A stretch of 64,000 nucleotides of DNA from Otariodibacter sp. (GTDB lineage: Bacteria > Pseudomonadota > Gammaproteobacteria > Enterobacterales > Pasteurellaceae): the NCBI RefSeq assembly GCF_029256985.1, contig NZ_JARIDQ010000045.1, forward strand, positions 1 to 64,000, written 5' to 3'. A model generated the notes under the pieces. It ran no database searches. It worked only from the letters and a program-made list of their open reading frames with translations, and was not told where the DNA came from. Positions 17,436 through 27,382 of the stretch are shown in pieces. The position numbers and the translations under genes are program-made. Positions within the stretch are counted from its first letter, which is position 1; every line of letters starts with the position of its first letter.

Positions 17436-17753
17436 ATGAAAATTATTTATTCAGTAATCCTATTGATTGCAAGTGCTAATCTATTTGCAAATACTGATTC
17501 TCCAGCCGATGCTGAAAAAGGTGCAAAATTGTTTAAACAAACTTGTGCCACTTGCCATGGAAAAACTGGCGAAAAATCAGCGATGAACCAATCTAAAATA
17601 ATTAATCAGCTAAATGCAGATGAAATTGTTTTAGCATTACAAAATAGAAAAACTGGTACAATTTCAATTTCTAAAGCAGGAAATAGAATTAAATCTAAAT
17701 TATCTGAACAAGATATGAAGGATATTGCAGAGTTTCTGCAAAAAATAGAATAG
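17436..17753 (+). CDS. Small periplasmic c-type cytochrome, last gene of the iron operon
   Basis: A 105-residue protein with a signal peptide (MKIIYSVILLIASANLFAN) and one haem-attachment motif, CATCH, near residue 33, matching class I single-haem cytochromes (AEKGAKLFKQTCATCHGKTG, later EQDMKDIAEFLQKIE). It starts 4 bases after the thioredoxin-like gene and is followed by a strong terminator, so it belongs to the operon. A c-type cytochrome here suggests electron transfer linked to iron oxidation or reduction in the periplasm, perhaps with the DUF2318 protein. That role is inference. Confidence 0.87.
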   Translation: MKIIYSVILLIASANLFANTDSPADAEKGAKLFKQTCATCHGKTGEKSAMNQSKIINQLNADEIVLALQNRKTGTISISKAGNRIKSKLSEQDMKDIAEFLQKIE

Positions 17754-17760
17754 CTTTTTG

Positions 17761-17802
17761 AATTAGCCCAAGCATATAAAAAATAGTATACTTGGGCTAA
17801 TT
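17761..17802. terminator. Bidirectional terminator between iron operon and tgt
   Basis: AATTAGCCCAAG and CTTGGGCTAATT form a perfect 12-bp stem with an 18-base AT-rich loop. T-rich sequence flanks it on both strands, so it can end the iron operon and the convergent tgt gene. Confidence 0.9.
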
Positions 17803-17808
17803 TTAAAC

Positions 17809-18948
<1,140 letters not shown>

Positions 18949-19254
18949 TTAATTCTCCTACGAAGAAACAGTTCGTAAATAAAGTTACTAAACCTAATGA
19001 GGTGAAATGTATTATACCTTAAACATCAATAAAACAACCTGAAAATAATACTATGCATATATTGGTTGATAAATTATAAACAAAATTTTGATAAATCATT
19101 ACTTTATGCTAAAATAAACAGGAGATAAGGGAATTTCATCTATTTTTTTAAAATTTCCCTTATTTTATTTTACACTTCAAACTTTATATGTTTTGTCTCA
19201 ACAACATCATAATTTTTTTACCAAATATATTTTGTAACAAAATAGGAGTATATT
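18949..19254. other. 306-bp intergenic region between tgt and the first BCCT gene
   Basis: AT-rich divergent promoter region with no ORF of note. It must hold the tgt promoter on the minus strand and the transporter promoter on the plus strand. The only structure I see is the hairpin at 19125-19163. Confidence 0.6.
19125..19163 (+). terminator. Hairpin in the leader of the first BCCT gene
   Basis: ATAAGGGAATTT pairs with AAATTTCCCTTAT (one bulge) and is followed by TTTATTTTA. It looks like a rho-independent terminator but lies downstream of no plus-strand gene, about 90 bases before the transporter start. It may be a leader attenuator. Confidence 0.45.
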
Positions 19255-21285
19255 TTGTTTTTGTCTAAATTGATTAATGATCGATCTTCATTTAATCCTT
19301 TCGTTATATCTATAACACTGTTATTAGTGTTAATGCTTGTTGCTTTAACACTTATTTTACCTGAACAAAGTCAAGAGGTACTAAATTGGGCTAAAGCTAC
19401 TATTTTTGTAGACTTTAGTTGGTTTTATATCCTTTCTTTCTCAATATTTTTATTTTTCTTACTTATTTTATCTGTCAGCAGCTTAGGAAATATAAAATTA
19501 GGTTCAAATGAAGAAGAACCGGAATTTTCATTTATTTCATGGTTAGCTATGTTATTTGCTGCAGGTATGGGGGTTGGATTAATGTTCTTTGGCGTAGCTG
19601 AACCATTAACTCACTTCACCTCATCGATTACTACTGGTTCATTAGAACATAAACAACAAGAAGCATTGTTACATACATTCTTTCACTGGGGGATTCATGC
19701 TTGGGCTTGTTATGCAGTCATAGCTCTAGCATTAGCTTACTTCGGATTCCGCTATAAATTACCTCTGGCTTTACGCTCATGTTTTTATCCTTTATTAAAA
19801 GATCGTATTAACGGTAAAATTGGTGATATTATTGATATTGTTGCTTTAATTGCAACTCTTTTTGGTATTATCACTACTCTTGGATATGGCGCATCACAGC
19901 TTGGTGCAGGCTTAGAGCAGATTGGAATACTTAATGAAAGTAACTTTTCAGTTCAAGTTATTGTTATACTTGTCGTAATGACACTTGCGGTAATCTCTGC
20001 CATATCAGGTGTTGGTAAAGGTGTTAAAATGCTGAGTGAAATCAATTTAGGATTAGCATTTTCACTTATGCTATTTGTATTAATTGTAGGTCCTACTCTT
20101 TACTTATTATCATCATTCAGTGATAACTTAGGTAGTTATTTAAGTGGGGTTATCCAATTAAGCTTTAAAACCTATATCTATGAATCAGAAAATACAGGAT
20201 GGTTTACTGGATGGACAGTTCTATATTGGGCATGGTGGTGTTCTTGGGCGCCATTTGTAGGATTATTTATTGCACGTATCTCTCGTGGACGTACGATTCG
20301 TGAGTTTATCTTTGGTGTATTAGCAATCCCATCACTTTTCTGTGTTTTATGGTTTACAATTTTCGGTAATAGTGCAATTTGGTTAGATACTAATGTTGCA
20401 GATGGTGCATTAAGTGCATTAATATCTTCACCAGAAACACTATTATTTAAGTTTTTAGATTATTTGCCTTTATCAACTATTACTGGAATAGTTGCTCTTG
20501 TTATTATTTCATTATTCTTTATTACATCTGCGGACTCAGGTATCTATGTATTAAATAATATCTCATCTCGCGATAAGAGTATGTCATCTCCAAGTTGGCA
20601 AGCAATTATGTGGGGAATCTTAATGTCTGTTGTAGCCATCGTATTAATGAAAGATGGCGGCTTAGGTACCTTACAAACTATGACGCTAATATTTGCCCTT
20701 CCATTCGCAATTCTTATGCTCATTATGTGCATAAGTTTATGGAAAGGTGTGACTGCTGACAAGAAATACTTTGAAGCGAAAGTAACACCAACAAGCGTAT
20801 TCTGGAATGGTGATAAATGGAAAGAACGTCTTGGCCAAATGCTTGTTCAAACACAAGAAAGTGATATTATCAAATTCTTAAAACGTACTGCGTTACCAGC
20901 AATGCGTGAATTACGTCAAGAATTAATTGGAGTTCATAATCTTAATGTTGAAGTAATTCAAGATCTTGAAGATCCTGAAGAACCAAGTGTAGAAATTATT
21001 ATTCATAAAGAAGCAATGCGTGATTTCAAATATGGAATTAGATGTACAAGCCACGAAACTGCTGAACAATTAATCAGTGATGATGGCTTACCTCATATCC
21101 AACATACAAAAACTTATCAACCTATTACTTATTTCTTTGATGGAAGAACAGGTTATGATGTACAATACATGACACGCAATGAACTTATTGTTGATATTCT
21201 AAAACAATATGAACGTTATATGACACTACTCGATAATGTCGGTCAAGAATTAATGGCTCATGAACAAACTGAATTAGCAGAATAG
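19255..21285 (+). CDS. BCCT-family choline/betaine transporter (BetT-like)
   Basis: Secondary transporter of 676 residues with 12 predicted helices and a ~170-residue cytoplasmic C-terminal domain, as in BetT. The substrate motif WAWWCSWAPF (aromatic box), AAGMGVGLMFFGVAEP and FFITSADSG are canonical. BCCT proteins import trimethylammonium compounds such as choline, glycine betaine or carnitine. The start is TTG (19255) after AGGAG. A second BCCT gene follows 66 bases downstream. No betaine synthesis genes are nearby, so the role could be osmoprotection or choline supply; the sequence does not decide. Confidence 0.92.
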   Translation: MFLSKLINDRSSFNPFVISITLLLVLMLVALTLILPEQSQEVLNWAKATIFVDFSWFYILSFSIFLFFLLILSVSSLGNIKLGSNEEEPEFSFISWLAMLFAAGMGVGLMFFGVAEPLTHFTSSITTGSLEHKQQEALLHTFFHWGIHAWACYAVIALALAYFGFRYKLPLALRSCFYPLLKDRINGKIGDIIDIVALIATLFGIITTLGYGASQLGAGLEQIGILNESNFSVQVIVILVVMTLAVISAISGVGKGVKMLSEINLGLAFSLMLFVLIVGPTLYLLSSFSDNLGSYLSGVIQLSFKTYIYESENTGWFTGWTVLYWAWWCSWAPFVGLFIARISRGRTIREFIFGVLAIPSLFCVLWFTIFGNSAIWLDTNVADGALSALISSPETLLFKFLDYLPLSTITGIVALVIISLFFITSADSGIYVLNNISSRDKSMSSPSWQAIMWGILMSVVAIVLMKDGGLGTLQTMTLIFALPFAILMLIMCISLWKGVTADKKYFEAKVTPTSVFWNGDKWKERLGQMLVQTQESDIIKFLKRTALPAMRELRQELIGVHNLNVEVIQDLEDPEEPSVEIIIHKEAMRDFKYGIRCTSHETAEQLISDDGLPHIQHTKTYQPITYFFDGRTGYDVQYMTRNELIVDILKQYERYMTLLDNVGQELMAHEQTELAE

Positions 21286-21315
21286 TTCTATCCATTATTT
21301 CATAAAAATAATCAA

Positions 21316-21347
21316 GGGGGCGTTTATCGCCCCCTAGTTCAATCTAG
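21316..21347 (+). promoter_or_regulatory. Paired hairpins between the two BCCT genes
   Basis: GGGGGCG-TTTAT-CGCCCCC is a 7-bp GC stem, unusual in this AT-rich DNA. It is followed by CCTAG-TTCAAT-CTAGG, whose 3' arm carries the only AGG before the ATG at 21352. The first may be a terminator lacking a T run; the second could mask the ribosome-binding site of the downstream gene. Confidence 0.5.
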
Positions 21348-21351
21348 GCTT

Positions 21352-23262
21352 ATGTTTCCATTTAAATTTAATTCTACATTTAATAAGAAAGTCGTTTTTA
21401 GTAGTTTAATTCTTTGTAGCATAATTATCGGTTTTGTTATTTTCAAACCAGAATGGTCTCTCTCTCACCTTTATTCAATCAAACGAATTATCTTTAAGGA
21501 ATTTAGCTGGTTTTATATTCTAACTAGTGCGTTCTTTATCTTTTTTTTAGGCTTTTTATCATTAAGTCGATATGGTGATATAAAACTAGGGATGGATGAA
21601 GAAGAACCTGAATTTAGTCAAGGAGCTTGGTTTTCACTACTTTTTACTGCCGGTATGGGAATAGGTATTATCTTTCTGGGTATAGCTGAACCTCTTTCAC
21701 ACGTAGTATCTCCACTTTCAGATCAATACGTGGAGCGAGAAGCATTATTTCAAAGTATTTTTCACTGGAGTATTAATGCTTGGGCTATTTATGGTGTGAT
21801 TGCACTTGCTATCGCTTACTTCGGCTTTAGGTATAAATTACCATTGTCTCTTCGCTCCTGCTTTTATCCCATACTTAAACAAAAAATTGATGGTGTACTA
21901 GGTGATATTATTGATATATTAGGATTATGTACAACTCTTTTTGGATTAGTTACAACACTTGCATATAGTGCTATTCGTCTAACCAATGCTTTTGCTAACT
22001 ACCGAATTTCAATCCAAATTATTTTGGGTGGTATTTTTATTGTTGCAATTATGCTTTCAATGAGAAAATTAGCTCATGGACTAAAAATCATCAGCCAGAT
22101 CAATTTAACTTTATCTATTGTATTACTTATTTTTGTATTAATTACAGGCCCTACAGCTTACTTAATGTCAGCATTTACTGAAAATATAGGTTACTACTTA
22201 AGTGGATTTATTAATACGGGCTTTCGGACTTATGTTTACGAGCCTGAGAAAACAAAATGGTTTACTGATTGGACGATTTTGTATTGGGCTTGGTGGTTCT
22301 CTTGGGCTCCTTCTTTTGGGATCTTTATTGCTCGTATTTCCAGAGGAAGAAGTATCAGAGAGTTTATTTTTGGTATTCTTATAGTACCAAGTATATTTTT
22401 TATTATTTGGTTTACTGTTTTTGGTAATAGTGCAATTTGGATCAATGATTATCTCGCTGATGGCAAATTAAATGAATTAATTAGCCAAGCAGGAAAATTA
22501 CTTTTTGCTTTTTTGGATTATTTGCCATTTTCATCTATTTCCTACTATGTAACAGTAGCAATTATCTTGCTTTTTTTTATTACCACCATTGATTTTGGTA
22601 TCTACATTTTAAATAACATCTCATCTCGAGATAAAAGTATTGTTTCACCTAATTGGCAAGCGATTATGTGGGGAGGATTATTAGCGGGTATAACATTTAT
22701 CCTTTTTCGATCTGGTGGCTTAGATGCGCTACATTCTACCATGCTAATTTTCTCACTACCTTTTGTATTTCTGATGTTAGGAATGGCGTATAGTTTAATC
22801 AAAGGGTTAAAATTTGACTATTACTATTACAATACAGAATTGAATAATCAAGCATGGGATAATAAAGAATGGCGTGATCAATTAACTGAATTGCTCACAA
22901 CTCATGATAAAAAAGAAATGCTTTTCTATTTAAAACATACCGTGTTGACTGCTATGCGTGAATTACGCCAAGAACTAATTGGGATTTATGATCTTGATGT
23001 CCATTTAGAAACAGAATTTGAACACTCGCTACCTAAAGTCCTATTTACTATCGAAACTCCAAATAAACATTTGTTTAGCTATGTGCTTGAAGCACAATTA
23101 CAAATTACGGAAAATACTGAACTGAATGATGAAATCGAAAAAACTTATCCCTTACAAGTTACTATTAACGAGGGAGAATTTAGCTATGAAATTCAGCATA
23201 TCGGAAAAAAAGAATTGATTGTTGATATTCTGCAACAATATGAACAGCATTTACAAAATTAA
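21352..23262 (+). CDS. Second BCCT-family transporter, divergent paralogue
   Basis: 636 residues, clearly homologous to its neighbour along the whole length, including a ~130-residue C-terminal cytoplasmic domain ending in a matching ELIVDILQQYEQ segment. It keeps the aromatic box WAWWFSWAPS and TAGMGIGIIFLGIAEP. It differs at the conserved helix motif: FFITTIDFG in place of FFITSADSG. In BetP this Thr-Ser pair forms part of the second sodium site, so coupling or substrate preference may have changed; the Ser-to-Thr change keeps a hydroxyl. Likely a tandem duplication followed by divergence. Confidence 0.9.
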   Translation: MFPFKFNSTFNKKVVFSSLILCSIIIGFVIFKPEWSLSHLYSIKRIIFKEFSWFYILTSAFFIFFLGFLSLSRYGDIKLGMDEEEPEFSQGAWFSLLFTAGMGIGIIFLGIAEPLSHVVSPLSDQYVEREALFQSIFHWSINAWAIYGVIALAIAYFGFRYKLPLSLRSCFYPILKQKIDGVLGDIIDILGLCTTLFGLVTTLAYSAIRLTNAFANYRISIQIILGGIFIVAIMLSMRKLAHGLKIISQINLTLSIVLLIFVLITGPTAYLMSAFTENIGYYLSGFINTGFRTYVYEPEKTKWFTDWTILYWAWWFSWAPSFGIFIARISRGRSIREFIFGILIVPSIFFIIWFTVFGNSAIWINDYLADGKLNELISQAGKLLFAFLDYLPFSSISYYVTVAIILLFFITTIDFGIYILNNISSRDKSIVSPNWQAIMWGGLLAGITFILFRSGGLDALHSTMLIFSLPFVFLMLGMAYSLIKGLKFDYYYYNTELNNQAWDNKEWRDQLTELLTTHDKKEMLFYLKHTVLTAMRELRQELIGIYDLDVHLETEFEHSLPKVLFTIETPNKHLFSYVLEAQLQITENTELNDEIEKTYPLQVTINEGEFSYEIQHIGKKELIVDILQQYEQHLQN

Positions 23263-23293
23263 AACTCCAATCTTTTTAAATACTACCTATATT

Positions 23294-23309
23294 AAGCAAT
23301 CGTTTGCTT
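23294..23309. promoter_or_regulatory. PurR-type operator before the purine permease gene
   Basis: AAGCAATCGTTTGCTT matches the PurR consensus ACGCAAACGTTTGCGT at 13 of 16 positions, including the central CG and both GC-AA/TT-GC arms. It sits inside a 9-bp perfect inverted repeat (23291-23312), about 62 bases before the permease start. Purine-responsive repression is predicted. Confidence 0.7.
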
Positions 23310-23370
23310 AATGAAAAATGCTTGTGTAGAATGCTCGCCTAATTTTTTTATAACTATCTTGAGGCCTATC

Positions 23371-24684
23371 ATGTCGGTTCAATCTCTCTTTCAACTAAAA
23401 GAACGAGGCTCCAACATTAGACAAGAAATCATCGCTGGTTTAACTACTTTCCTTGCTATGGTTTATTCTGTCATCGTTGTTCCAAATATGTTAAGTGCAG
23501 CAGGTTTCCCTGCTGATTCTGTTTTTATTGCCACCTGTTTAGTTGCAGGTTTAGGATCTATTTTAATCGGCTTATGGGCTAATGTGCCAATGGCTATTGG
23601 TTGTGCGATTTCACTTACTGCATTTACCGCTTTTAGCTTAGTTCTAGGCCAAGGAATTAGTGTACCTGTTGCATTAGGTGCAATATTTTTAATGGGTGTA
23701 GTTTTCACACTTGTGTCAGTAACAGGAATCCGTGGTTGGATTTTGCGTAATCTACCTTCAAGTATTGCCCATGGTGCAGGGATTGGAATTGGCTTATTTT
23801 TACTTTTAATCGCAACAAATGGTGTTGGTTTAGTAGTCGGAAATAATGCTGGTTTACCTGTAAAAATGGGCGAATTTACTTCATTCCCTGTTATTATGAC
23901 ATTAATTGGATTAGCTACAATTATTGGCTTAGAACGCTTACAAGTAAAAGGTTCTATCCTATGGGTAATTATCGCTATTACAGTTATCGGTTTAATTATC
24001 GATCCAAATGTTAAATTTGAAGGTAATGTTTTTAAACTGCCAAGCTTTGGTGAAAACTCTCAATTATTTAATTTAGATATTATGGGGGCATTAAATACCG
24101 CTATCCTTCCTGTAGTATTTGCACTAGTGATGACTGCAATTTTTGATGCTACAGGTACAATACGAGCAGTAGCAGGCCAAGCGAATCTACTTGATAAACA
24201 AGGTCAAATTATCAATGGTGGTAAAGCCCTTACTTCTGACTCAATGAGTAGTATTCTTTCTGGTTTATTCGGTACTGCACCCGCTGCTGTTTATATTGAA
24301 TCTGCTGCCGGTACAGCTGTGGGTGGAAAAACAGGTCTAACTGCAATCGTTGTTGGTATTCTTTTCCTACTAATGCTTTTCTTCCAACCTCTTGCATTTT
24401 TAGTACCGGGATACGCAACTGCACCAGCACTAATGTATGTTGGACTTTTAATGTTAAGCAACGTATCTAAATTAGACTTTGATGATTTCGTTGGGGCTAT
24501 GTCAGGTTTAATTTGTGCAGTATTTATCGTGCTTACTGCTAATATTGTTACAGGTATCATGCTTGGATTTGCAAGCTTAGTACTTGGCCGTATTATTTCA
24601 GGTGAAGTTAAAAGACTTAATATTGGTACAGTAATTATTGCTATTGTCCTCGTTGCATTCTATGCACTAGGCTATGCAATTTAA
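23371..24684 (+). CDS. NCS2 family purine permease (AzgA-like)
   Basis: Inner-membrane purine:proton symporter, about 437 residues from the ATG at 23371, which follows TTGAGG; the upstream ATG at 23311 has no ribosome-binding site. The start [40 protein letters not shown] is typical of the AzgA group (hypoxanthine/guanine or adenine permeases). [18 protein letters not shown] and [29 protein letters not shown] are the conserved helix 8 and helix 10 motifs. The PurR-like operator upstream supports a purine substrate. Adenine versus guanine/hypoxanthine cannot be decided. Confidence 0.92.
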   Translation: MSVQSLFQLKERGSNIRQEIIAGLTTFLAMVYSVIVVPNMLSAAGFPADSVFIATCLVAGLGSILIGLWANVPMAIGCAISLTAFTAFSLVLGQGISVPVALGAIFLMGVVFTLVSVTGIRGWILRNLPSSIAHGAGIGIGLFLLLIATNGVGLVVGNNAGLPVKMGEFTSFPVIMTLIGLATIIGLERLQVKGSILWVIIAITVIGLIIDPNVKFEGNVFKLPSFGENSQLFNLDIMGALNTAILPVVFALVMTAIFDATGTIRAVAGQANLLDKQGQIINGGKALTSDSMSSILSGLFGTAPAAVYIESAAGTAVGGKTGLTAIVVGILFLLMLFFQPLAFLVPGYATAPALMYVGLLMLSNVSKLDFDDFVGAMSGLICAVFIVLTANIVTGIMLGFASLVLGRIISGEVKRLNIGTVIIAIVLVAFYALGYAI

Positions 24685-24702
24685 TTTTCTAACACGATAA
24701 AA

Positions 24703-24732
24703 TTAAGGGCTAAGTAATGACTTAGCCCTTAA
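24703..24732. terminator. Bidirectional terminator after the purine permease
   Basis: TTAAGGGCTAAGT-AATG-ACTTAGCCCTTAA is a perfect 13-bp stem with a 4-base loop, followed by AAATTCTTTTCT on the plus strand and preceded by A-rich sequence that gives a T run on the minus strand. It serves the permease and the convergent small lipoprotein gene. Confidence 0.9.
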
Positions 24733-24757
24733 AATTCTTTTCTAACAAATCAATCGG

Positions 24758-24958
24758 TTATTTTGTTTCTTGTATCTTGTGATTCTCAAATTGAATTGTT
24801 TGGGTTTCCATCTTTTTCAACTTACCCTCTTTAACTAAACGCTCAAATTCTGCATCTCCATAAATGAAACGTGCTGAACGTTCATCTTTATAATAATCTA
24901 TCGATTCACACCCAAATAAGCCAATTAAACATAACGACATCAAGACCGATTTTTTCAC
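24758..24958 (-). CDS. Small predicted lipoprotein
   Basis: 66 residues with a lipoprotein signal (MKKSVLMSLCLIGLFGC, cleavage before Cys17) and a short charged mature part (YYKDERSARFIYGDAEFERL). I do not recognise a family. The lipobox, an AAGGAGAAG ribosome-binding site and placement between terminators support it as a real gene. Probably envelope-anchored, with unknown function. Confidence 0.72.
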   Translation of the reverse strand: MKKSVLMSLCLIGLFGCESIDYYKDERSARFIYGDAEFERLVKEGKLKKMETQTIQFENHKIQETK

Positions 24959-24982
24959 TTCTTCTCCTTATTCTAGCTAAAT

Positions 24983-24991
24983 ACAAGCGGT
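24983..24991 (+). repeat. DNA uptake signal, exact core
   Basis: ACAAGCGGT, followed by TAGTTC and, about 20 bases on, ATTTTGCAAAA, the extended motif of the A. pleuropneumoniae-type signal. Intergenic. Confidence 0.9.
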
Positions 24992-25053
24992 TAGTTCATT
25001 TTAATATTTTGCAAAATTATATATAACCATATAACTTCTCACACAAACAAAAA

Positions 25054-25099
25054 TACGGTCAATCAGAATAGAATTTTTATTAAACTCAGATTGACCGTA
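25054..25099 (-). terminator. Terminator of the SDR gene
   Basis: TACGGTCAATC and GATTGACCGTA form an 11-bp stem. On the minus strand it is followed by TATTTTTGTTTG, so it ends transcription of the oxidoreductase gene. Confidence 0.85.
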
Positions 25100-25126
25100 T
25101 AGTTATAGCTAAGAATTCAGGATCAC

Positions 25127-25882
25127 TTAACGCATTTCTCTATGCACATTCAATGGCGCAAAAGTTTGTGCGGTTGGCATCACCTCAACACGATTGATGT
25201 TTACATGAGGAGGTTGTTGATTAAGCCATAATACAATATTTGCAATATCTTCTGGTGTGATAGATTGTACGTTTTCATAGACTTTAGCAGCTTTTTCATC
25301 ATCACCTTTAAAACGAACGTTAGAAAACTCAGTTCCGCCACTTAAACCCGGTTCTACATTACTTACACGTATTGCTGTACCCGCTAAATCTGCTCGTAAA
25401 TTTAAGCTAAATTGTTTAACAAAGGCTTTGGTTGCTCCATAAACATTACCACCCGGATATGGATAAGTACCCGCAATTGAGCCAAGATTAATGATATGCC
25501 CCGAGTTTTTTTCTACCATTTCAGGTAGAACAAGATGAGTAACGGTAACAAGCCCTTTGATATTCGTATCAATCATTTGATACCAATCTTGCAAATCCAC
25601 TTTATGAGCTGGTTCAAGCCCAAGAGCTAACCCTGCATTATTCACGAGTAGATCGATAGATTGCCAACCTTCTGGACGATTAGATAATGCTTCCTTTGTT
25701 TGTTGAGTATCACTCACATCAAAGGCTAATGGGAGAAAATTATCACCTAGTTCTGTTTTGATTTCAGCTAAACGTTCTGCTCGTCGCCCTGTTCCAATCA
25801 CTTTATACCCTGTAGCAATCAAACTTTTGCAAATGGCTAAGCCAAAACCTGCAGTAGCTCCTGTTACTAATGCTGTTTTCAT
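25127..25882 (-). CDS. ydfG: NADP-dependent short-chain dehydrogenase (YdfG-like)
   Basis: 251 residues from the ATG at 25882, which follows GGGAGAAAACA; the longer track start lacks a ribosome-binding site. Rossmann motif GATAGFG near residue 7, NNAG, catalytic Ser in LGSIAGTYPYPGG and YGATKAF (Tyr and Lys) define a classical SDR. Sequence and size match YdfG, which oxidises L-allo-threonine and serine and reduces malonic semialdehyde. It is monocistronic, with its own terminator. Confidence 0.88.
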   Translation of the reverse strand: MKTALVTGATAGFGLAICKSLIATGYKVIGTGRRAERLAEIKTELGDNFLPLAFDVSDTQQTKEALSNRPEGWQSIDLLVNNAGLALGLEPAHKVDLQDWYQMIDTNIKGLVTVTHLVLPEMVEKNSGHIINLGSIAGTYPYPGGNVYGATKAFVKQFSLNLRADLAGTAIRVSNVEPGLSGGTEFSNVRFKGDDEKAAKVYENVQSITPEDIANIVLWLNQQPPHVNINRVEVMPTAQTFAPLNVHREMR

Positions 25883-25944
25883 TGTTTTCTCCCTATATGC
25901 TCTATTTATTATGATTAAATTTTGCAAAATTATTGAACAATCTT

Positions 25945-25953
25945 ACCGCTTGT
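25945..25953 (-). repeat. DNA uptake signal, exact core
   Basis: ACCGCTTGT (complement of ACAAGCGGT), with AAATTTTGCAAAATT about 20 bases upstream on the plus strand. It abuts the 3' end of the YcgN-family gene. Confidence 0.9.
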
Positions 25954-26406
25954 TTAGACTTCATCAATAATAAACTCAAACCAATCTATCACATCTTTTT
26001 CGTGAATACCGTTTTTAATGAGAATATCCGCATTTTTTACTGAATTTGGATCTTGTGAAATAAGTGGATGCCAATCGAATAACGGTTTACCTTCATACAA
26101 TAAACGATATGCACAAGTTTTAGGTAGCCAGTGAAAATCAGGTAAATTTCGTTTAGTTAATTTTGTGCAATCGTGTTCAATTTCAAAGCGATTGAGATAA
26201 TTGCTACATTTGCCCGATTCCACATCTAACAAATTACAGGCAACGGAAGTATAGAAAAGACGCTCTCTTTTGCCTCTACCTTCAAGATATTTACGATAGC
26301 AACATTTACCACAGCCATCACATAAAGCTTCCCATTCTGCTTCATTCATCTCCAGTAATGACTTTTTCTTCCAAAAGAAAGGCGTGATCTCTTGCTCTTT
26401 ATTCAT
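25954..26406 (-). CDS. YcgN-family cysteine-cluster protein
   Basis: 150 residues. The N-terminal PFFWKKKSLLEMNEAEWEALC and the cluster CDGCGKCCYRKYLEGRGK, with later Cys residues (YTSVACNLLD, CSNYL, CTKL, TCAYR), mark the UPF0260/YcgN family, thought to bind zinc or an Fe-S centre. Function is not established. Its start overlaps the stop of the upstream YbjQ-like gene, forming a tight operon rdgB-ybjQ-ycgN on the minus strand. Confidence 0.87.
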   Translation of the reverse strand: MNKEQEITPFFWKKKSLLEMNEAEWEALCDGCGKCCYRKYLEGRGKRERLFYTSVACNLLDVESGKCSNYLNRFEIEHDCTKLTKRNLPDFHWLPKTCAYRLLYEGKPLFDWHPLISQDPNSVKNADILIKNGIHEKDVIDWFEFIIDEV

Positions 26407-26726
26407 TAGCGTACAACTACCGCTGTCCCTGTAGCCACAACGATAAACATTCCCTTATCACCACCCATTGATTGATATTCAAAGGAAACACCAACAACTG
26501 CATTAGCACCTAACCTTTTTGCTTCTTGTTCTAATTCAGTCAAAGCATTTCGGCGGGATTGATTTAATTTACTCTCATAAGCTCCAGAGCGTCCACCAAG
26601 GAAATCAGTAACACCAGCAAATAAATCACGTAAAAAATTAGCACCAGCAACTACTTCACCAAAAACTAATCCTTTATATTCAATAATTTCTTTACCTTCA
26701 AATGAAGGCGTAGTTGTAATTAACAC
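26406..26726 (-). CDS. YbjQ-family (UPF0145) protein
   Basis: 106 residues. The TTTPSFEGKEIIEYKGLVFGEVVAGANFLRDLFAG opening and the LTELEQEAKRLGANAVVGVSFEYQS helix-strand segment are diagnostic of the pentameric UPF0145 family, sometimes called heavy-metal-binding by fold similarity. Real function is unknown. It overlaps its neighbours by one base on each side, so translation is coupled with rdgB and the YcgN-like gene. Confidence 0.88.
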   Translation of the reverse strand: MLITTTPSFEGKEIIEYKGLVFGEVVAGANFLRDLFAGVTDFLGGRSGAYESKLNQSRRNALTELEQEAKRLGANAVVGVSFEYQSMGGDKGMFIVVATGTAVVVR

Positions 26727-27340
26727 TAGTATTCCTCTTCTAATTGTTGTTTAAGTGATTTCAATGCAACCGCTCTATGCGAAATTTTCTTTTTTTCTGC
26801 CGTTTCCAATTCAGCAAAAGTAGATTGTTTTGGCGGATAGAAAAAGAGAGAATCGTACCCAAAACCATTATTACCTTTCTCTTCACGTAAAATTGTGCCA
26901 AAACATTCACCCAATGCAATTTTGGGGGTTGGGTCTTTTTCATGCTTGAGAAACACAATACAACTGACAAATTTAGCTCTGCGATGTTCATCTTCCACCG
27001 CATCTAATTCTTTTAATAATTTTCGACGATTTGCTGCATCATCCCCATCTATACCAGCATAACGTGCAGAATATAATCCCGGTGCGCCACCTAGTGCCTC
27101 AACCGATAATCCTGAATCATCTGCAATAGCAGGTAATCCCGTCATTTGAGAAGCATAACGTGCTTTTAATAATGCATTCTCAACGAAAGTTAAACCGGTT
27201 TCTTCTGGACTACTCAAACCAAACTCACTTTGTGCAACCACATCAAAACCATATTCGCTCAGTACATCCGCCATTTCTTTAACTTTCCCCGCATTACCTG
27301 TTGCAAGTACAACTTTTATTTTTTCCACTTTATTCTCCAT
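26726..27340 (-). CDS. rdgB: Non-canonical purine NTP pyrophosphatase
   Basis: Hydrolyses dITP, dXTP and ITP to monophosphates and so keeps deaminated purines out of DNA and RNA. 204 residues; motifs [42 protein letters not shown] and [10 protein letters not shown], plus SHRAVALK near the C-terminus, are complete. First gene of a three-gene minus-strand cluster. An uptake signal lies just upstream. Confidence 0.95.
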   Translation of the reverse strand: MENKVEKIKVVLATGNAGKVKEMADVLSEYGFDVVAQSEFGLSSPEETGLTFVENALLKARYASQMTGLPAIADDSGLSVEALGGAPGLYSARYAGIDGDDAANRRKLLKELDAVEDEHRRAKFVSCIVFLKHEKDPTPKIALGECFGTILREEKGNNGFGYDSLFFYPPKQSTFAELETAEKKKISHRAVALKSLKQQLEEEY

Positions 27341-27364
27341 TTTGCAAATCTTTTATCTAAACTA

Positions 27365-27373
27365 ACCGCTTGT
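27365..27373 (-). repeat. DNA uptake signal, exact core
   Basis: ACCGCTTGT with TTTTGCAAATC about 20 bases before it on the plus strand; lies between lpxL and rdgB. Confidence 0.9.
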
Positions 27374-27382
27374 ACGTATAAC

